Source: Xylophilus sp. GOD-11R
GTDB lineage: Bacteria; Pseudomonadota; Gammaproteobacteria; Burkholderiales; Burkholderiaceae_C
Reading direction: 5' to 3'
Length of the DNA: 64,000 nucleotides
NCBI RefSeq assembly: GCF_033546935.1
Contig: NZ_CP137854.1
Coordinates: 992,001-1,056,000, forward strand
Part shown: one piece after another, positions 37,292-45,572 of the stretch
How positions within the stretch are numbered: the stretch's first letter is position 1
Layout of the letters: every line of letters starts with the position of its first letter
Notes under the pieces: model-generated
Told to the model about the DNA's origin: nothing
Seen by the model: only the letters and a program-made list of their open reading frames with translations
Database searches by the model: none
Made by a program: the position numbers and the translations under genes

Positions 37292-39196
37292 ATGCTCCAT
37301 TTTCTGCAGACACGCTTGTCCGCCGCGCTCACTACGCGAAACACCCGACCGCCAACGTCCACCAATACGCCGGGCCGGCCGCTCCCCGGCGCGACACTGC
37401 TGGAGCATTTCCCCTTCGAGTTCCTGAGCGACCTCGCCGATACCTTCAATGAAGAAAACACCCTGACGCCAGCGGCGAACCCCGTCGGCGTCGTCGGCTT
37501 GCAGAACAGCCGATTCAGGGCGGCGTTCCGGGAACCGATGGCGGCCGCAGACCTCACCTTGGCTCTCTGGACGGCCGAGCCCGGGCGCGAATTCACCGTC
37601 GCCCTGCGCAGCCTGGCCGGTGCGCCGCCGCGCCAACGTGGCTGGTGCTGGGACTCCGTCATGCCGGCCATCACCGCTGCCGGAACCCGCAATGCGCACC
37701 ACGTCGAAACGATGGTGACCGCCCTCGTGAAGAATCTCCCAGCCGACCCGGCCATCCGCCTGCGCCTGTTGCGGCAGGCCGTCGATGGCCTGCTGCGACA
37801 TCCGCGCGGTTGGGGCGGCGCGTTGGCGCCGCTGCTCGCCACTTGCGCGGCAGAGCCGCATCTGCCCGATGTCGTGTGGCAGCAGCTGATGCGCATGGTC
37901 GCCAAGGAGCCGCGGCACCTGCTTCAAACCCCCGCGATGCACACCGCTTTCAGCGCCATTTCCTCACCTGCCCGCCGCGCCGAATTCGGGCTGGCCGCGG
38001 ACATCGCGCAGATGGCCTGCTTCGGCGGCACCGTTGCACAACTCGAAGGCCTGTTGCAGCGCATCGGCGCCTTCCCGCCCGGACCGCTCGCCTCTGTCTT
38101 CTACGATGAATTGTTTCGCCATTGGCGGGCCTCTGGCTCGCGCGACTCCCGACGCGGCCTGGAGGCCATCCGCCACGCGATGCTGGCAGCCGCCGACCAG
38201 CCCGGATACCGCGAGGACGCACTGGCTCGGCTGCCAGCCTTCGTCGATGCTCCGCCAGAGGTCCGCGCCGTGCTGGCAGCGCACGCCGAGAAAATGCGGC
38301 CCGCGGCGGCTATGCAGCTGGTCACGCGCCAGATGAAATCCTTTTCCACCGACGACCCCTGCCGCCTGCCTCGCCAGTGCGCCGAGATCCTGCAGCGCGC
38401 ACGTGCCGCGCCGAGCGAACACCTGGCAAGCACCCTGACCCTGGCCCGGGTACACGGCATGTCCTCCGTGGACCCTTCCCTGGCTCGCTTGCACGGGATA
38501 GCCACGCCGGACCCGATCGGGGCAGACGGGGAAATCAACCCCTTGCAGACGCCCGAACAGCGCGCCGATCTGGCGCGCCTGGTCCTGGCCGAGGTGCCCA
38601 GGCTGCCGCTGGCCCATCGATTGCAGGTGATGGCTGCCATCGAGCCTCGCGATTACGGCAGTGACAACTGGCAGGAGGGCTGGAACCGCGTCTGGCAGGA
38701 GTCGCTCCACGCCATCTGCCAGGGCGTGCTGCGCGGCGGTCTGGATATCACCCGGCGCGATGCCATTCGTGCCCTGGCGGCGGCCCTGCCGCACGAGCAA
38801 CGACGAGGCCGCATACCGCAGCCGCGCGAGGGCAAGGCAGCGTTGCCCGAATCCGAATCCGGCCCGCTCTTGCAGGCGCTGTCAGTGCTGCTGCGCGATC
38901 TGCCGCAGCATGAACTGGCCGCCGCGTTGCTGGAGATCCAGCCGATGCTGCCGAGCCACCACGCAAGCGCCGGTCCTTCGCCGGCGGTCGTGCAGCTGCT
39001 CCTGCGCTGCTGCGAAAGCCTGCCGTTCGAACTGCGCGCCGCACCGCTGGACGCGCTCGAGATCGCCACCCGCCGCCAACGGGGCGGCGCCAAGGAGGCG
39101 ATCGGGAAACTGATCTCCCATACCCGGGCCGAGGCCGCGGCCTGGACGACTCGCTCGCGTGCGCTCGTGCAGGCCCGGACGACCGCCCGGCATTGA
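37292..39196 (+). CDS. F-box-like candidate T3SS effector, paralogue 1
   Basis: A 634-aa member of a five-gene tandem family that I cannot match to a named family. Residues 1-35 are Thr/Pro/Arg-rich, with no Sec signal. Residues 37-83 resemble an F-box: LLEHFPFEFLSDLADTF, then NPVGVVGLQNSRFRAAFREP. The shared block WCWDSVMPAI (about 117-126) follows, then repeated helical segments (ARRAEFGLAADIAQMA-like; CAEILQRARAAPSEH) and the C-terminal block LLLRCCESLPFELR (about 569-582). ATG 37292 (ML-) is preferred to ATG 37277, because all five paralogues begin M(L/F) at the same distance from the F-box. An exact PIP promoter precedes it. Confidence 0.75.
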   Translation: MLHFLQTRLSAALTTRNTRPPTSTNTPGRPLPGATLLEHFPFEFLSDLADTFNEENTLTPAANPVGVVGLQNSRFRAAFREPMAAADLTLALWTAEPGREFTVALRSLAGAPPRQRGWCWDSVMPAITAAGTRNAHHVETMVTALVKNLPADPAIRLRLLRQAVDGLLRHPRGWGGALAPLLATCAAEPHLPDVVWQQLMRMVAKEPRHLLQTPAMHTAFSAISSPARRAEFGLAADIAQMACFGGTVAQLEGLLQRIGAFPPGPLASVFYDELFRHWRASGSRDSRRGLEAIRHAMLAAADQPGYREDALARLPAFVDAPPEVRAVLAAHAEKMRPAAAMQLVTRQMKSFSTDDPCRLPRQCAEILQRARAAPSEHLASTLTLARVHGMSSVDPSLARLHGIATPDPIGADGEINPLQTPEQRADLARLVLAEVPRLPLAHRLQVMAAIEPRDYGSDNWQEGWNRVWQESLHAICQGVLRGGLDITRRDAIRALAAALPHEQRRGRIPQPREGKAALPESESGPLLQALSVLLRDLPQHELAAALLEIQPMLPSHHASAGPSPAVVQLLLRCCESLPFELRAAPLDALEIATRRQRGGAKEAIGKLISHTRAEAAAWTTRSRALVQARTTARH

Positions 39197-39197
39197 T

Positions 39198-39259
39198 TTC
39201 GTGGAGCGGGTCGGTGCTTCGTCCGGCGCCACCGCGCCCGCTGAAAACGCGCCCACATT
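39198..39259 (+). promoter_or_regulatory. PIP box and -10 element, F-box-like paralogue 2
   Basis: TTCGT (39198-39202), 15 bases, TTCGT (39218-39222), then 31 bases and CACATT (39254-39259), matching YANNNT. The box begins one base after the stop codon of paralogue 1, so promoter and preceding gene end travel as one unit. Confidence 0.87.
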
Positions 39260-39293
39260 GGAGGAGGCCTTTGTTCGCCTACCGATGCGCCCT

Positions 39294-41099
39294 ATGCTCC
39301 CCCATTTTTCAGCCAGCCCGACGACAGCTCCTGCGGCACGCGACCCTTCCCCGCAGCCCGATCCGGTTCTGGCCGACGGCAAGCCGTCGGAGCGCAGCAC
39401 CTACGAGCACTTGCCCGATGAACTGTTGCTGCTGACGGCCGAATACCTGTGGGAATTGACCGTCGCGCTGCCGGCGCAAAACTCCCTGCCGGGCATCGCA
39501 TCGCTCAACGGTCGGCTCGCGTCGGTCTTTCGGGAGCCCGTGCTGGCGGTCGACATCACCCGGCCCCTGTCGACCGCCCGCACGCTGGGCGAATTCCTGC
39601 TCGCCGTGGACGGCCTGGAGCGCACGCCGCCGAGCCACCGGCAGTGGTGCTGGGACTCGGTGGTGGCCGCCATGGTGCAGTTCGTCTCCGATTACCGTTC
39701 AGAGGATCGCGACGTCGTGCTTGCGGCAGTCCTCGCGCGGCTGCCGGCCGACCCCGACCTGCGCCTGCGGGTGGTGCAGCAGGCGAGCAACGCCCTGCTG
39801 CGGCAGGCAGCCGGCTTTTCCGGCGTGGTTCCACCGCTGATCGCCGCCTGCGCCGGGCTGCCGCGCGTGCCGCGGGCGATGTTGCTGCAGTGGATGCAGA
39901 TGCTGCTCCGGAATCCGCCGCAGCCAATCGAGCGACGCGCAATCGAAGCCGCCGCAGAGGCACTGCCATCAGCACGGCACACCGAACTCACGCTGATGCT
40001 CGACCTGGTCGCGGCGCCCGCGTGGATGATGCCGCTGCCGGCGGTGCTGAGCCATCTCCAGCGCATCACCGCGCTGCCTCCCGGGCCGGTCGTCACCATG
40101 CTCTACCAGACCCTGCTGCGCCACTGGGCCGGCGCAGGTTCTGTCTGGCGAATGCAGGGCGCCACCGCGATCTTCCATGCGTTGCTCGACGCCGCCGAAT
40201 CACCGGGCTGGCGCGAGGACGCGATGTCGCTGCTGCCCGTCGTGCAGTCGCCGACACCGGATCTTCGGCCGACGCTGCTGCGCCAGCTCGACCTGTTGCG
40301 CCCGGCCGCCGCGATGGCTTTGCTGGCCCGGCAGTGGCCCACCTTCACCACCAACGCGGCTCGCGCTCCCACTGAATGTGCCGACGTGCTGCGGCGCGCG
40401 CGGGCCACGCCCGCCGAACACCGCGAGGCGACCCTGGCCTTGGCCCGCAAAGTGCGCAGCGTGAGCAATGCCGGACAACGCGCCGACCTGGCCCGACTGC
40501 TGATGGACGAGCTGCCCCGACTGCCGCTGGTCGACCGCCTGCCGGTGCTCGCCGCCTGCGACTCGCTTTACTTCAAGCGGGACGGATGGCGCGACGCCTG
40601 GTCCAGCGCATGGCAGGACGCGCTGCAGGCCTGCTGCCAGGCGGCCACACAGAGCGATATCGAATGGCCATTGCGCGACACCATCCGCGCCCTGGCCGCA
40701 GCGCTGCCCTTTGAGGAATGGACGGGCCGCGTGCCGCAGTCGCAGCAACCGCGTCCGCAGCCCCTGTCCGACGAAGCGTCCGGTTCGTTGGTGCACGCGC
40801 TCTCCCGTTTGCTGCGTTGCTTGCCCCCGCACCAGGTTCCCGGCGCGGTGCGCGACATCGTGCAGGCCTATCGCGACCAGGGCCGCCAGGAAGGCCCGTC
40901 CGACGCGACCATGCGCATGCTGCTGCGCGTCTGTGCCGGGCTGCCCTGCGACTTGCGCTCGAGGCCGCTGCACGACCTGCGGTCGCGTGACGAAGAGGTC
41001 TCGCACGATACCCGCCAGATGCTGCGTTCGCTGATGCACGGCGCGCAGGCGCAGCGGGAGCAGTGGCGGGCGCAGCGCATCGCCGACGCGGCACGCTGA
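39294..41099 (+). CDS. F-box-like candidate T3SS effector, paralogue 2
   Basis: A 601-aa paralogue. The N-terminal 37 residues are Ser/Pro/Ala-rich. The F-box-like segment at 38-82 is the clearest of the set: YEHLPDELLLLTAEYLWEL, then SLPGIASLNGRLASVFREP. WCWDSVVAAM follows (about 118-127). The helical body carries ECADVLRRARATPAEH and QRADLARLLMDELPRLPL. The C-terminal block is LLRVCAGLPCDLRSRPLHDL. The start could also be ATG 39285, three codons upstream. Own PIP promoter; no obvious ribosome site, as for several T3SS effectors. Confidence 0.75.
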   Translation: MLPHFSASPTTAPAARDPSPQPDPVLADGKPSERSTYEHLPDELLLLTAEYLWELTVALPAQNSLPGIASLNGRLASVFREPVLAVDITRPLSTARTLGEFLLAVDGLERTPPSHRQWCWDSVVAAMVQFVSDYRSEDRDVVLAAVLARLPADPDLRLRVVQQASNALLRQAAGFSGVVPPLIAACAGLPRVPRAMLLQWMQMLLRNPPQPIERRAIEAAAEALPSARHTELTLMLDLVAAPAWMMPLPAVLSHLQRITALPPGPVVTMLYQTLLRHWAGAGSVWRMQGATAIFHALLDAAESPGWREDAMSLLPVVQSPTPDLRPTLLRQLDLLRPAAAMALLARQWPTFTTNAARAPTECADVLRRARATPAEHREATLALARKVRSVSNAGQRADLARLLMDELPRLPLVDRLPVLAACDSLYFKRDGWRDAWSSAWQDALQACCQAATQSDIEWPLRDTIRALAAALPFEEWTGRVPQSQQPRPQPLSDEASGSLVHALSRLLRCLPPHQVPGAVRDIVQAYRDQGRQEGPSDATMRMLLRVCAGLPCDLRSRPLHDLRSRDEEVSHDTRQMLRSLMHGAQAQREQWRAQRIADAAR

Positions 41100-41127
41100 T
41101 CGGAGCCGCCGTGCTTTCCTTTTCTCC

Positions 41128-41492
41128 CTGCACCCCGGCCCGCGCCTGCGCGCGCTGTCCCGGGTGTTGCGTGGGCTGCCACTGAATGAACGGGCCGGCG
41201 CGTTCGTGGCGATTCAGCCGACGCTTCCCGCCCGCCATGGACTCGAAAAGCCTTCGGTGTCGGTCGTCTAGCTGCTACCGGTGCTGCTGCGCTTTTGGGC
41301 GCGCCTGCCGTTCGAGTCGCGGGTTCGTCCAGAGCGGGCGATCGAGATCGCGACCCCCCGGCAGCCGGACATCGGGCAGGAACGGCTGCCGAACCTGATT
41401 GGCGATACCCCGGGCCGAGGCGTGGGACTGGCGTTCACAGTCGCGCGCGCTGGCACGAGCCCGAGCGGCCGCCCGGCGCCAAGGCTTTCGCG
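41128..41492 (+). pseudogene. degenerate C-terminal fragment of a further F-box-like paralogue
   Basis: Frame 1 from 41128 reads a decayed copy of the family's C-terminus: LRALSRVLRGLPLNERAG, then an in-frame TAG at 41269-41271, then LLRFWARLPFESRVRPERAI, close to LLLRCCESLPFELRAAPLDA of paralogue 1. Near 41395 homology shifts frame and continues as RAEAWDWRSQSRALARARAA, matching RAEAAAWTTRSRALVQARTT of paralogue 1. The alignment runs into a PIP-like box at 41487. So this is the 3' end of a lost gene copy with one stop and one frameshift. Confidence 0.8.
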
Positions 41493-41548
41493 GAGGCGTC
41501 GGGCGATGCGGCCCGGGTGCCATGCCCATCGGGCCGGCCGCCGATGCT
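41487..41548 (+). promoter_or_regulatory. decayed PIP box, F-box-like paralogue 3
   Basis: TTCGC (41487-41491), 15 bases, TGCGG (41507-41511): one mismatch to the PIP consensus in the second half-site. GATGCT (41543-41548) follows after 31 bases, the same hexamer and spacing as in paralogue 4. The box directly follows the pseudogene tail, as the box of paralogue 2 follows paralogue 1. Confidence 0.55.
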
Positions 41549-41578
41549 GATGGGATCTCCATTTTGCCCAGGGGCGCC

Positions 41579-43381
41579 ATGTTCTCCCTCGACCGATCAT
41601 CACCGTCCGCCAGTGCCACGACGCCCGGCCAGGCCTCGCCATCGATGACCGTCCGCGCTGGCGCGGTCGCCGAACCGCCTGGCGAGCAGATGCGCCTGGA
41701 ACACCTGCCGATCGAGATCCTGATGGAAATCGGAGAGGAAGTGATGCGCTCGAACCTGACGACGCCGTCGACCAATCCGGTGGAAGACATGGCATCGCTC
41801 AACAGCCATTTCGCGTCGGTCTTTCGGGAGCCGGCTACGGCGACCCGGTCCACGCGGCCGATGTGGGCGGCGACCAGTGCGTCGGCATTCGTCGCGCAGA
41901 TGAATCGGCTGGCGCAGGCGCCGGCGAGCCAGCAGCGCTGGTGCTGGAACTCCATGATCGCGGCACTGAGTCGCCAACTCGCCGAGGGAGACCCGACATC
42001 GCCTCGCAGATTGCTCGATCCCCTGATCGCCGGCCTGCCGCCCGAACCCCCGATGCGCCGGCGCCTGATCCAGCAGATCACCGATTGCCTGGTCCGACAG
42101 CCCCACGCGTATGTCGGGGTCCTGGAACGCCTGATCCCGGCCGGTGCCGTGGAGCCACCCATGCCCGATGTCTGGTGGAAACAGCTGATGCAGCTGACGG
42201 TCAGGATGGGCAGGCCCCAGCGCCATGCGCAGCCGGTCTGGAACGCAGTCGCGAGCCTGCCGCCGAACCGCCGCGCCGAATTCGAACTGTTGATGGACAT
42301 CCTCGACCTGGAAGACACCCAGACGGTTCCGGCGCTGCTCCAGCGCATCGCGGCGCTTTCCCCCGGACCGATCTCCACCCTGTTCTACGCCACGCTGATC
42401 GCCAGCTGGGTCGATTGCAACCCGGAGCAGGACGACCAGGGCGCGCCGGCTTTCTGCCAGGCGCTGCTGGCGGCGGCCGAGCAACCGGAGCAACGCGAAG
42501 CCTTGCTCGCTCTCTTGCCGGTCGACCATGAGCCGCCGCCGGAGTTTCGTGAGACCTTGTCGCGTCACCTGGGCACGCTCCGGCCGGAAGCCGCGATGCG
42601 CCTGCTGACCACACAGCTGCCCGCCTTCACCACCGACGCCGACCGCATGCCCTGGCCATGTGCCGACGTGCTGCTGCGCGCTCGGTCCTATCCGGCCGAT
42701 CACGCCGCCGCCGCCCTGGTGCTGGCCAGCAAGATGCCGAGCCTGACCACGCCAGAGCAACGCGCCGACCTGGCGCGGCTGATGCTGGCCGAGTGTCCGC
42801 ACCTGCCGCTGGCCCATCGCCTGCCGGTGCTGGCGGCCATCGCGCCATGCGTCGGGCCTGCCCCGGTCTGGCAGTTCGAATGGGCGAGCGCCTGGCGTGA
42901 GGCGCTCGACACCACGTGCCGGGCCGTCCTGAGCCGCGACGGCTCCATGCCGCCGCGAGACGCCATCGGCGCGCTGGCCGCGGCGTTGCCGCACGAAGAG
43001 GCGTCAGGCCGCGTGCCGCAGCCCGACGACGACGACGGCGTCGAGCCGCTGCCCGATGGGCATTGCGGCCCCTTGCTGGCTGCATTCGCGCTCTCCCTGC
43101 GTTCGCTCGCACCGCAAGACGTGCCCGATGCGGTGCGCGATATCGTGCGCGCCTACAAGCGCGACGGTTTCGTCGACGCGCCTTCGAGCGCGGTGCACCG
43201 TCTGCTTTTGCGATGTTGCGCCGAGCTGCCGTTCGAGCTGCGCGACAGGCCGCTGAGAGACATCCACAGCGTGACGACGAGCGCCCGAAACCAGCAGGCC
43301 TTGGATCGGATGAAACAGCGGACCCGGCAAGAGCATCGGCAGTGGCAAGCGCAAGCCTGCGCCGCTTCGAACGCCAACTGA
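41579..43381 (+). CDS. F-box-like candidate T3SS effector, paralogue 3
   Basis: A 600-aa paralogue beginning MFSLDRSSPSASATTPG, a Ser/Thr/Pro-rich leader. The F-box-like segment is at about 40-85 (LEHLPIEILMEIGEEVM; NPVEDMASLNSHFASVFREP). WCWNSMIAAL follows, then the helical body (PCADVLLRARSYPADHAA; QRADLARLMLAECPHLPLAH) and the C-terminal LLLRCCAELPFELRDRPLRD. A Glu-Ala-Asp/Pro-rich linker precedes the last domain (QPDDDDGVEPLPDGHCGPLL). The in-frame extension upstream to 41399 is read-through of the neighbouring pseudogene, not part of this gene. Its PIP box has one mismatch, so expression may be weaker. Confidence 0.75.
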   Translation: MFSLDRSSPSASATTPGQASPSMTVRAGAVAEPPGEQMRLEHLPIEILMEIGEEVMRSNLTTPSTNPVEDMASLNSHFASVFREPATATRSTRPMWAATSASAFVAQMNRLAQAPASQQRWCWNSMIAALSRQLAEGDPTSPRRLLDPLIAGLPPEPPMRRRLIQQITDCLVRQPHAYVGVLERLIPAGAVEPPMPDVWWKQLMQLTVRMGRPQRHAQPVWNAVASLPPNRRAEFELLMDILDLEDTQTVPALLQRIAALSPGPISTLFYATLIASWVDCNPEQDDQGAPAFCQALLAAAEQPEQREALLALLPVDHEPPPEFRETLSRHLGTLRPEAAMRLLTTQLPAFTTDADRMPWPCADVLLRARSYPADHAAAALVLASKMPSLTTPEQRADLARLMLAECPHLPLAHRLPVLAAIAPCVGPAPVWQFEWASAWREALDTTCRAVLSRDGSMPPRDAIGALAAALPHEEASGRVPQPDDDDGVEPLPDGHCGPLLAAFALSLRSLAPQDVPDAVRDIVRAYKRDGFVDAPSSAVHRLLLRCCAELPFELRDRPLRDIHSVTTSARNQQALDRMKQRTRQEHRQWQAQACAASNAN

Positions 43382-43431
43382 GCCGCCGTCCCACCATTCT
43401 GGCCATCCCTGCTTGCCTGCCTCCTGACTGG

Positions 43432-43512
43432 CATCGGCTGGCGCCGCACTGCGCCGAGGTGCTGCGGCGTGCCCGGACCACGCCCGCTGCAAATCCCGGG
43501 CCGACGAGGGCG
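43432..43512 (+). pseudogene. small internal fragment of an F-box-like paralogue
   Basis: Between paralogues 3 and 4 frame 1 reads HRLAPHCAEVLRRARTTPAA, which matches the family's internal motif (e.g. ECADVLRRARATPAEH in paralogue 2). Neither the F-box-like part nor the C-terminal block is present around it. It ends just upstream of the PIP box of paralogue 4. I read it as a relic of another deleted copy. Confidence 0.65.
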
Positions 43513-43519
43513 TTGCGAT

Positions 43520-43581
43520 TTCGGCGTGAAGGCCCACGCTTCGCCCCTGCGCCGGTCCGGGCCGGCGCGGGTGGCGATGCT
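43520..43581 (+). promoter_or_regulatory. PIP box, F-box-like paralogue 4
   Basis: TTCGG (43520-43524), 15 bases, TTCGC (43540-43544): exact PIP consensus. GATGCT (43576-43581) follows after 31 bases and matches YANNNT except for the first base. It lies 32 bases upstream of the ATG at 43614. Confidence 0.82.
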
Positions 43582-43613
43582 GCCGGCCTCACCAGCCCGG
43601 AGCTACATCGCCC

Positions 43614-45443
43614 ATGTTTTCAAGCCCACCCATCCACCCATCCGACCGGCCGGCGACGCCCGCGGCCAGCGGCCCACCGACGGCCGGCAGCGTCGAGCAA
43701 GTGTCGTCCGGGCAGATCGTCTACGAGCAGCTGCCGCGGGAGATCCAGCTGCTGGTCGGCGACGACGTCATGGCCTTGAACCGCGAGACGCCGGCTGCCA
43801 ACACGGTGCCGGTCTTCGCATCGCTCAAGAGCGAGCTCGCGGCGGTTCATCGAGAGCAGGTGGAAGCGACCGATCTCACTCGCCCGTTGTGGACGGCGGA
43901 AACGCCGGAGGAATTCATCCGCGCCCTGAAAGGGCTGGCGCGGGCGCCCTTCAGCCAGCGTGCGTGGTGCTGGGACTCCGTCGTGCCGGCCCTGTCGGGT
44001 CTGTTGTCCAGCCGGGCGCCGCAAGACGCCGGCTCGGCGCTGTCGGCCGTGCTCGCGCATCTGCCGGCCGACCCGGCCTTGCGCCTGCGCCTGCTGCACC
44101 AGACGGTCGATGTGGTGCAGCGGCTGCCGGACCGGTTCGAGGGGATGCAGGGCGCGGTGTTCGCTGCCTGCGCCGCCGAGCCGCAGCTGCCCGACCAGCT
44201 GTGGCGCCGCCTGCTGCGGTCGATGGTCGGATGGCCGCCGCACCTGTTCGACCGGCCCATGATGGAGGCGGCAGGCGCCGCGCTGGCGCCGGCGCGCCGC
44301 GCCGAACTCGAGCTGATGATGGACATCCTTCGGCTGCCCCTGCTCACGCGCAACGGCGCGGTCGTCGAGGCCCTGGCACAGCGCATCGGTGCGCTGCGGC
44401 CCGGCCCGGTCGGCATGATCCTCTACCACCAACTCTTCGTCCGCCTCGAACGCTCCCGCGCGACAGACTTTCCCGTCGGTGTCTCGGCGCTCTACCGGGC
44501 CTTGCTGGCCGCTGCCGAAGCGCCGGGCTGCCGGGAGGACGCGCTGGCCTTGTTGCCCGTGGTCCTGCGTCCGACGCCGCAACACCGCGCGGTGTTGTTG
44601 CGCCATCTCGAACAACTGCCGCCCGAGGCCGCGATGAAGTTCCTGGTGCGGCAGCTTCCCACCTTTGCCACCGATCCCCAGCGCATGCCGCCGCAGTGCG
44701 CCGAACGGCTGCAAAGCGCGCGCGGGCGGCCCGCCGAACATGCGGCCCTGATCCGCATCCTCGCTCGCGCGATGCCGGACGTGCAAAGCCATGCCAAACG
44801 ACAGGACCTGGGTCGCCTGCTGCTGGCCGAGGTGCCTGTACTGCCGCTGGCCGATCGCCTGCCCGTGCTGGCGGCCCTCGACCCGTGCGTGGCACCTGAA
44901 CCGGGCGACTCACCGTCGTCTGACTGGCTGCAGCTCTGGGACCGGTCGCTTCGGGCCACGTGCCACGCCGTGCAACACCACAGCGAGGCCGTGCCGGTGC
45001 GCGAAGGCATCCGCGCGCTGGCTGCGGCCCTGCCGCGCGAGGAGAGGGAGGGCCGGGTGCCGCAACCCCGCGACTGCGATCACGCGCCCGATTTCGGCGC
45101 GGACGCCGGCCCGCTGCTGGGTGCGCTGGCCACCGCCTTGCAGTCGCTGCCACTGCATCGGTTGGCCGAAGCGATCTGCGACATCGTGCAGGTCTACGGT
45201 GACGAAGGCCATCTGCCCGGTCCTTCGAGCGCGACCTTGCGCCTGCTGGTGCACTGCTGCTCGGGCCTGCCGTTCGAGTTGCGTGCCAAACCGCTGCAAG
45301 CGCTCCAGACCGCCACCGAGCGGGCGGAGCAGGACGATTGGCGAATCGTGAACTCCCTGGTGGGCGCCACGCAGGAGGAGCAGCAGGCGTGGAGGGCGCA
45401 GGCGGTGGCCGAAGCCGCCCGGAAGGCTGCCCTTGCGAGCTGA
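43614..45443 (+). CDS. F-box-like candidate T3SS effector, paralogue 4
   Basis: A 609-aa paralogue with a Pro/Ser/Ala-rich leader (MFSSPPIHPSDRPATPAASG). The F-box-like segment at about 37-82 is the most diverged (YEQLPREIQLLVGDDVM; VPVFASLKSELAAVHREQ). WCWDSVVPAL follows, then helical body motifs (ARRAELELMMDILRLPLL; QCAERLQSARGRPAEHAA) and the C-terminal LLVHCCSGLPFELRAKPLQA. The last ~25 residues are Glu/Gln/Ala-rich. It has its own exact PIP box and is separated from paralogue 3 by a relic fragment. Confidence 0.75.
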   Translation: MFSSPPIHPSDRPATPAASGPPTAGSVEQVSSGQIVYEQLPREIQLLVGDDVMALNRETPAANTVPVFASLKSELAAVHREQVEATDLTRPLWTAETPEEFIRALKGLARAPFSQRAWCWDSVVPALSGLLSSRAPQDAGSALSAVLAHLPADPALRLRLLHQTVDVVQRLPDRFEGMQGAVFAACAAEPQLPDQLWRRLLRSMVGWPPHLFDRPMMEAAGAALAPARRAELELMMDILRLPLLTRNGAVVEALAQRIGALRPGPVGMILYHQLFVRLERSRATDFPVGVSALYRALLAAAEAPGCREDALALLPVVLRPTPQHRAVLLRHLEQLPPEAAMKFLVRQLPTFATDPQRMPPQCAERLQSARGRPAEHAALIRILARAMPDVQSHAKRQDLGRLLLAEVPVLPLADRLPVLAALDPCVAPEPGDSPSSDWLQLWDRSLRATCHAVQHHSEAVPVREGIRALAAALPREEREGRVPQPRDCDHAPDFGADAGPLLGALATALQSLPLHRLAEAICDIVQVYGDEGHLPGPSSATLRLLVHCCSGLPFELRAKPLQALQTATERAEQDDWRIVNSLVGATQEEQQAWRAQAVAEAARKAALAS

Positions 45444-45477
45444 CGCCACAGCCTGGGGGCGAAGGATGGCCGGGCGA

Positions 45478-45539
45478 TTCGGCGTCAGGGCAAGCGGTTC
45501 GTGCGCCTGCGCAGGCCCGAAAGCGGTGGACACCAAGCT
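45478..45539 (+). promoter_or_regulatory. PIP box and -10 element, F-box-like paralogue 5
   Basis: TTCGG (45478-45482), 15 bases, TTCGT (45498-45502), then 31 bases and CAAGCT (45534-45539), a full YANNNT match and identical to the -10 of paralogue 1. It lies 33 bases upstream of the ATG at 45573. Confidence 0.88.
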
Positions 45540-45572
45540 GTTCGCTCTTGCGCTTCGACCCTGGAGATTCCC

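Noticed and set aside
41399..41578. N-terminal extension of paralogue 3 by an in-frame TTG start.
   Set aside because: The extension encodes the C-terminal end of a degraded neighbouring copy (RAEAWDWRSQSRALARARAA) and spans the PIP-like promoter.
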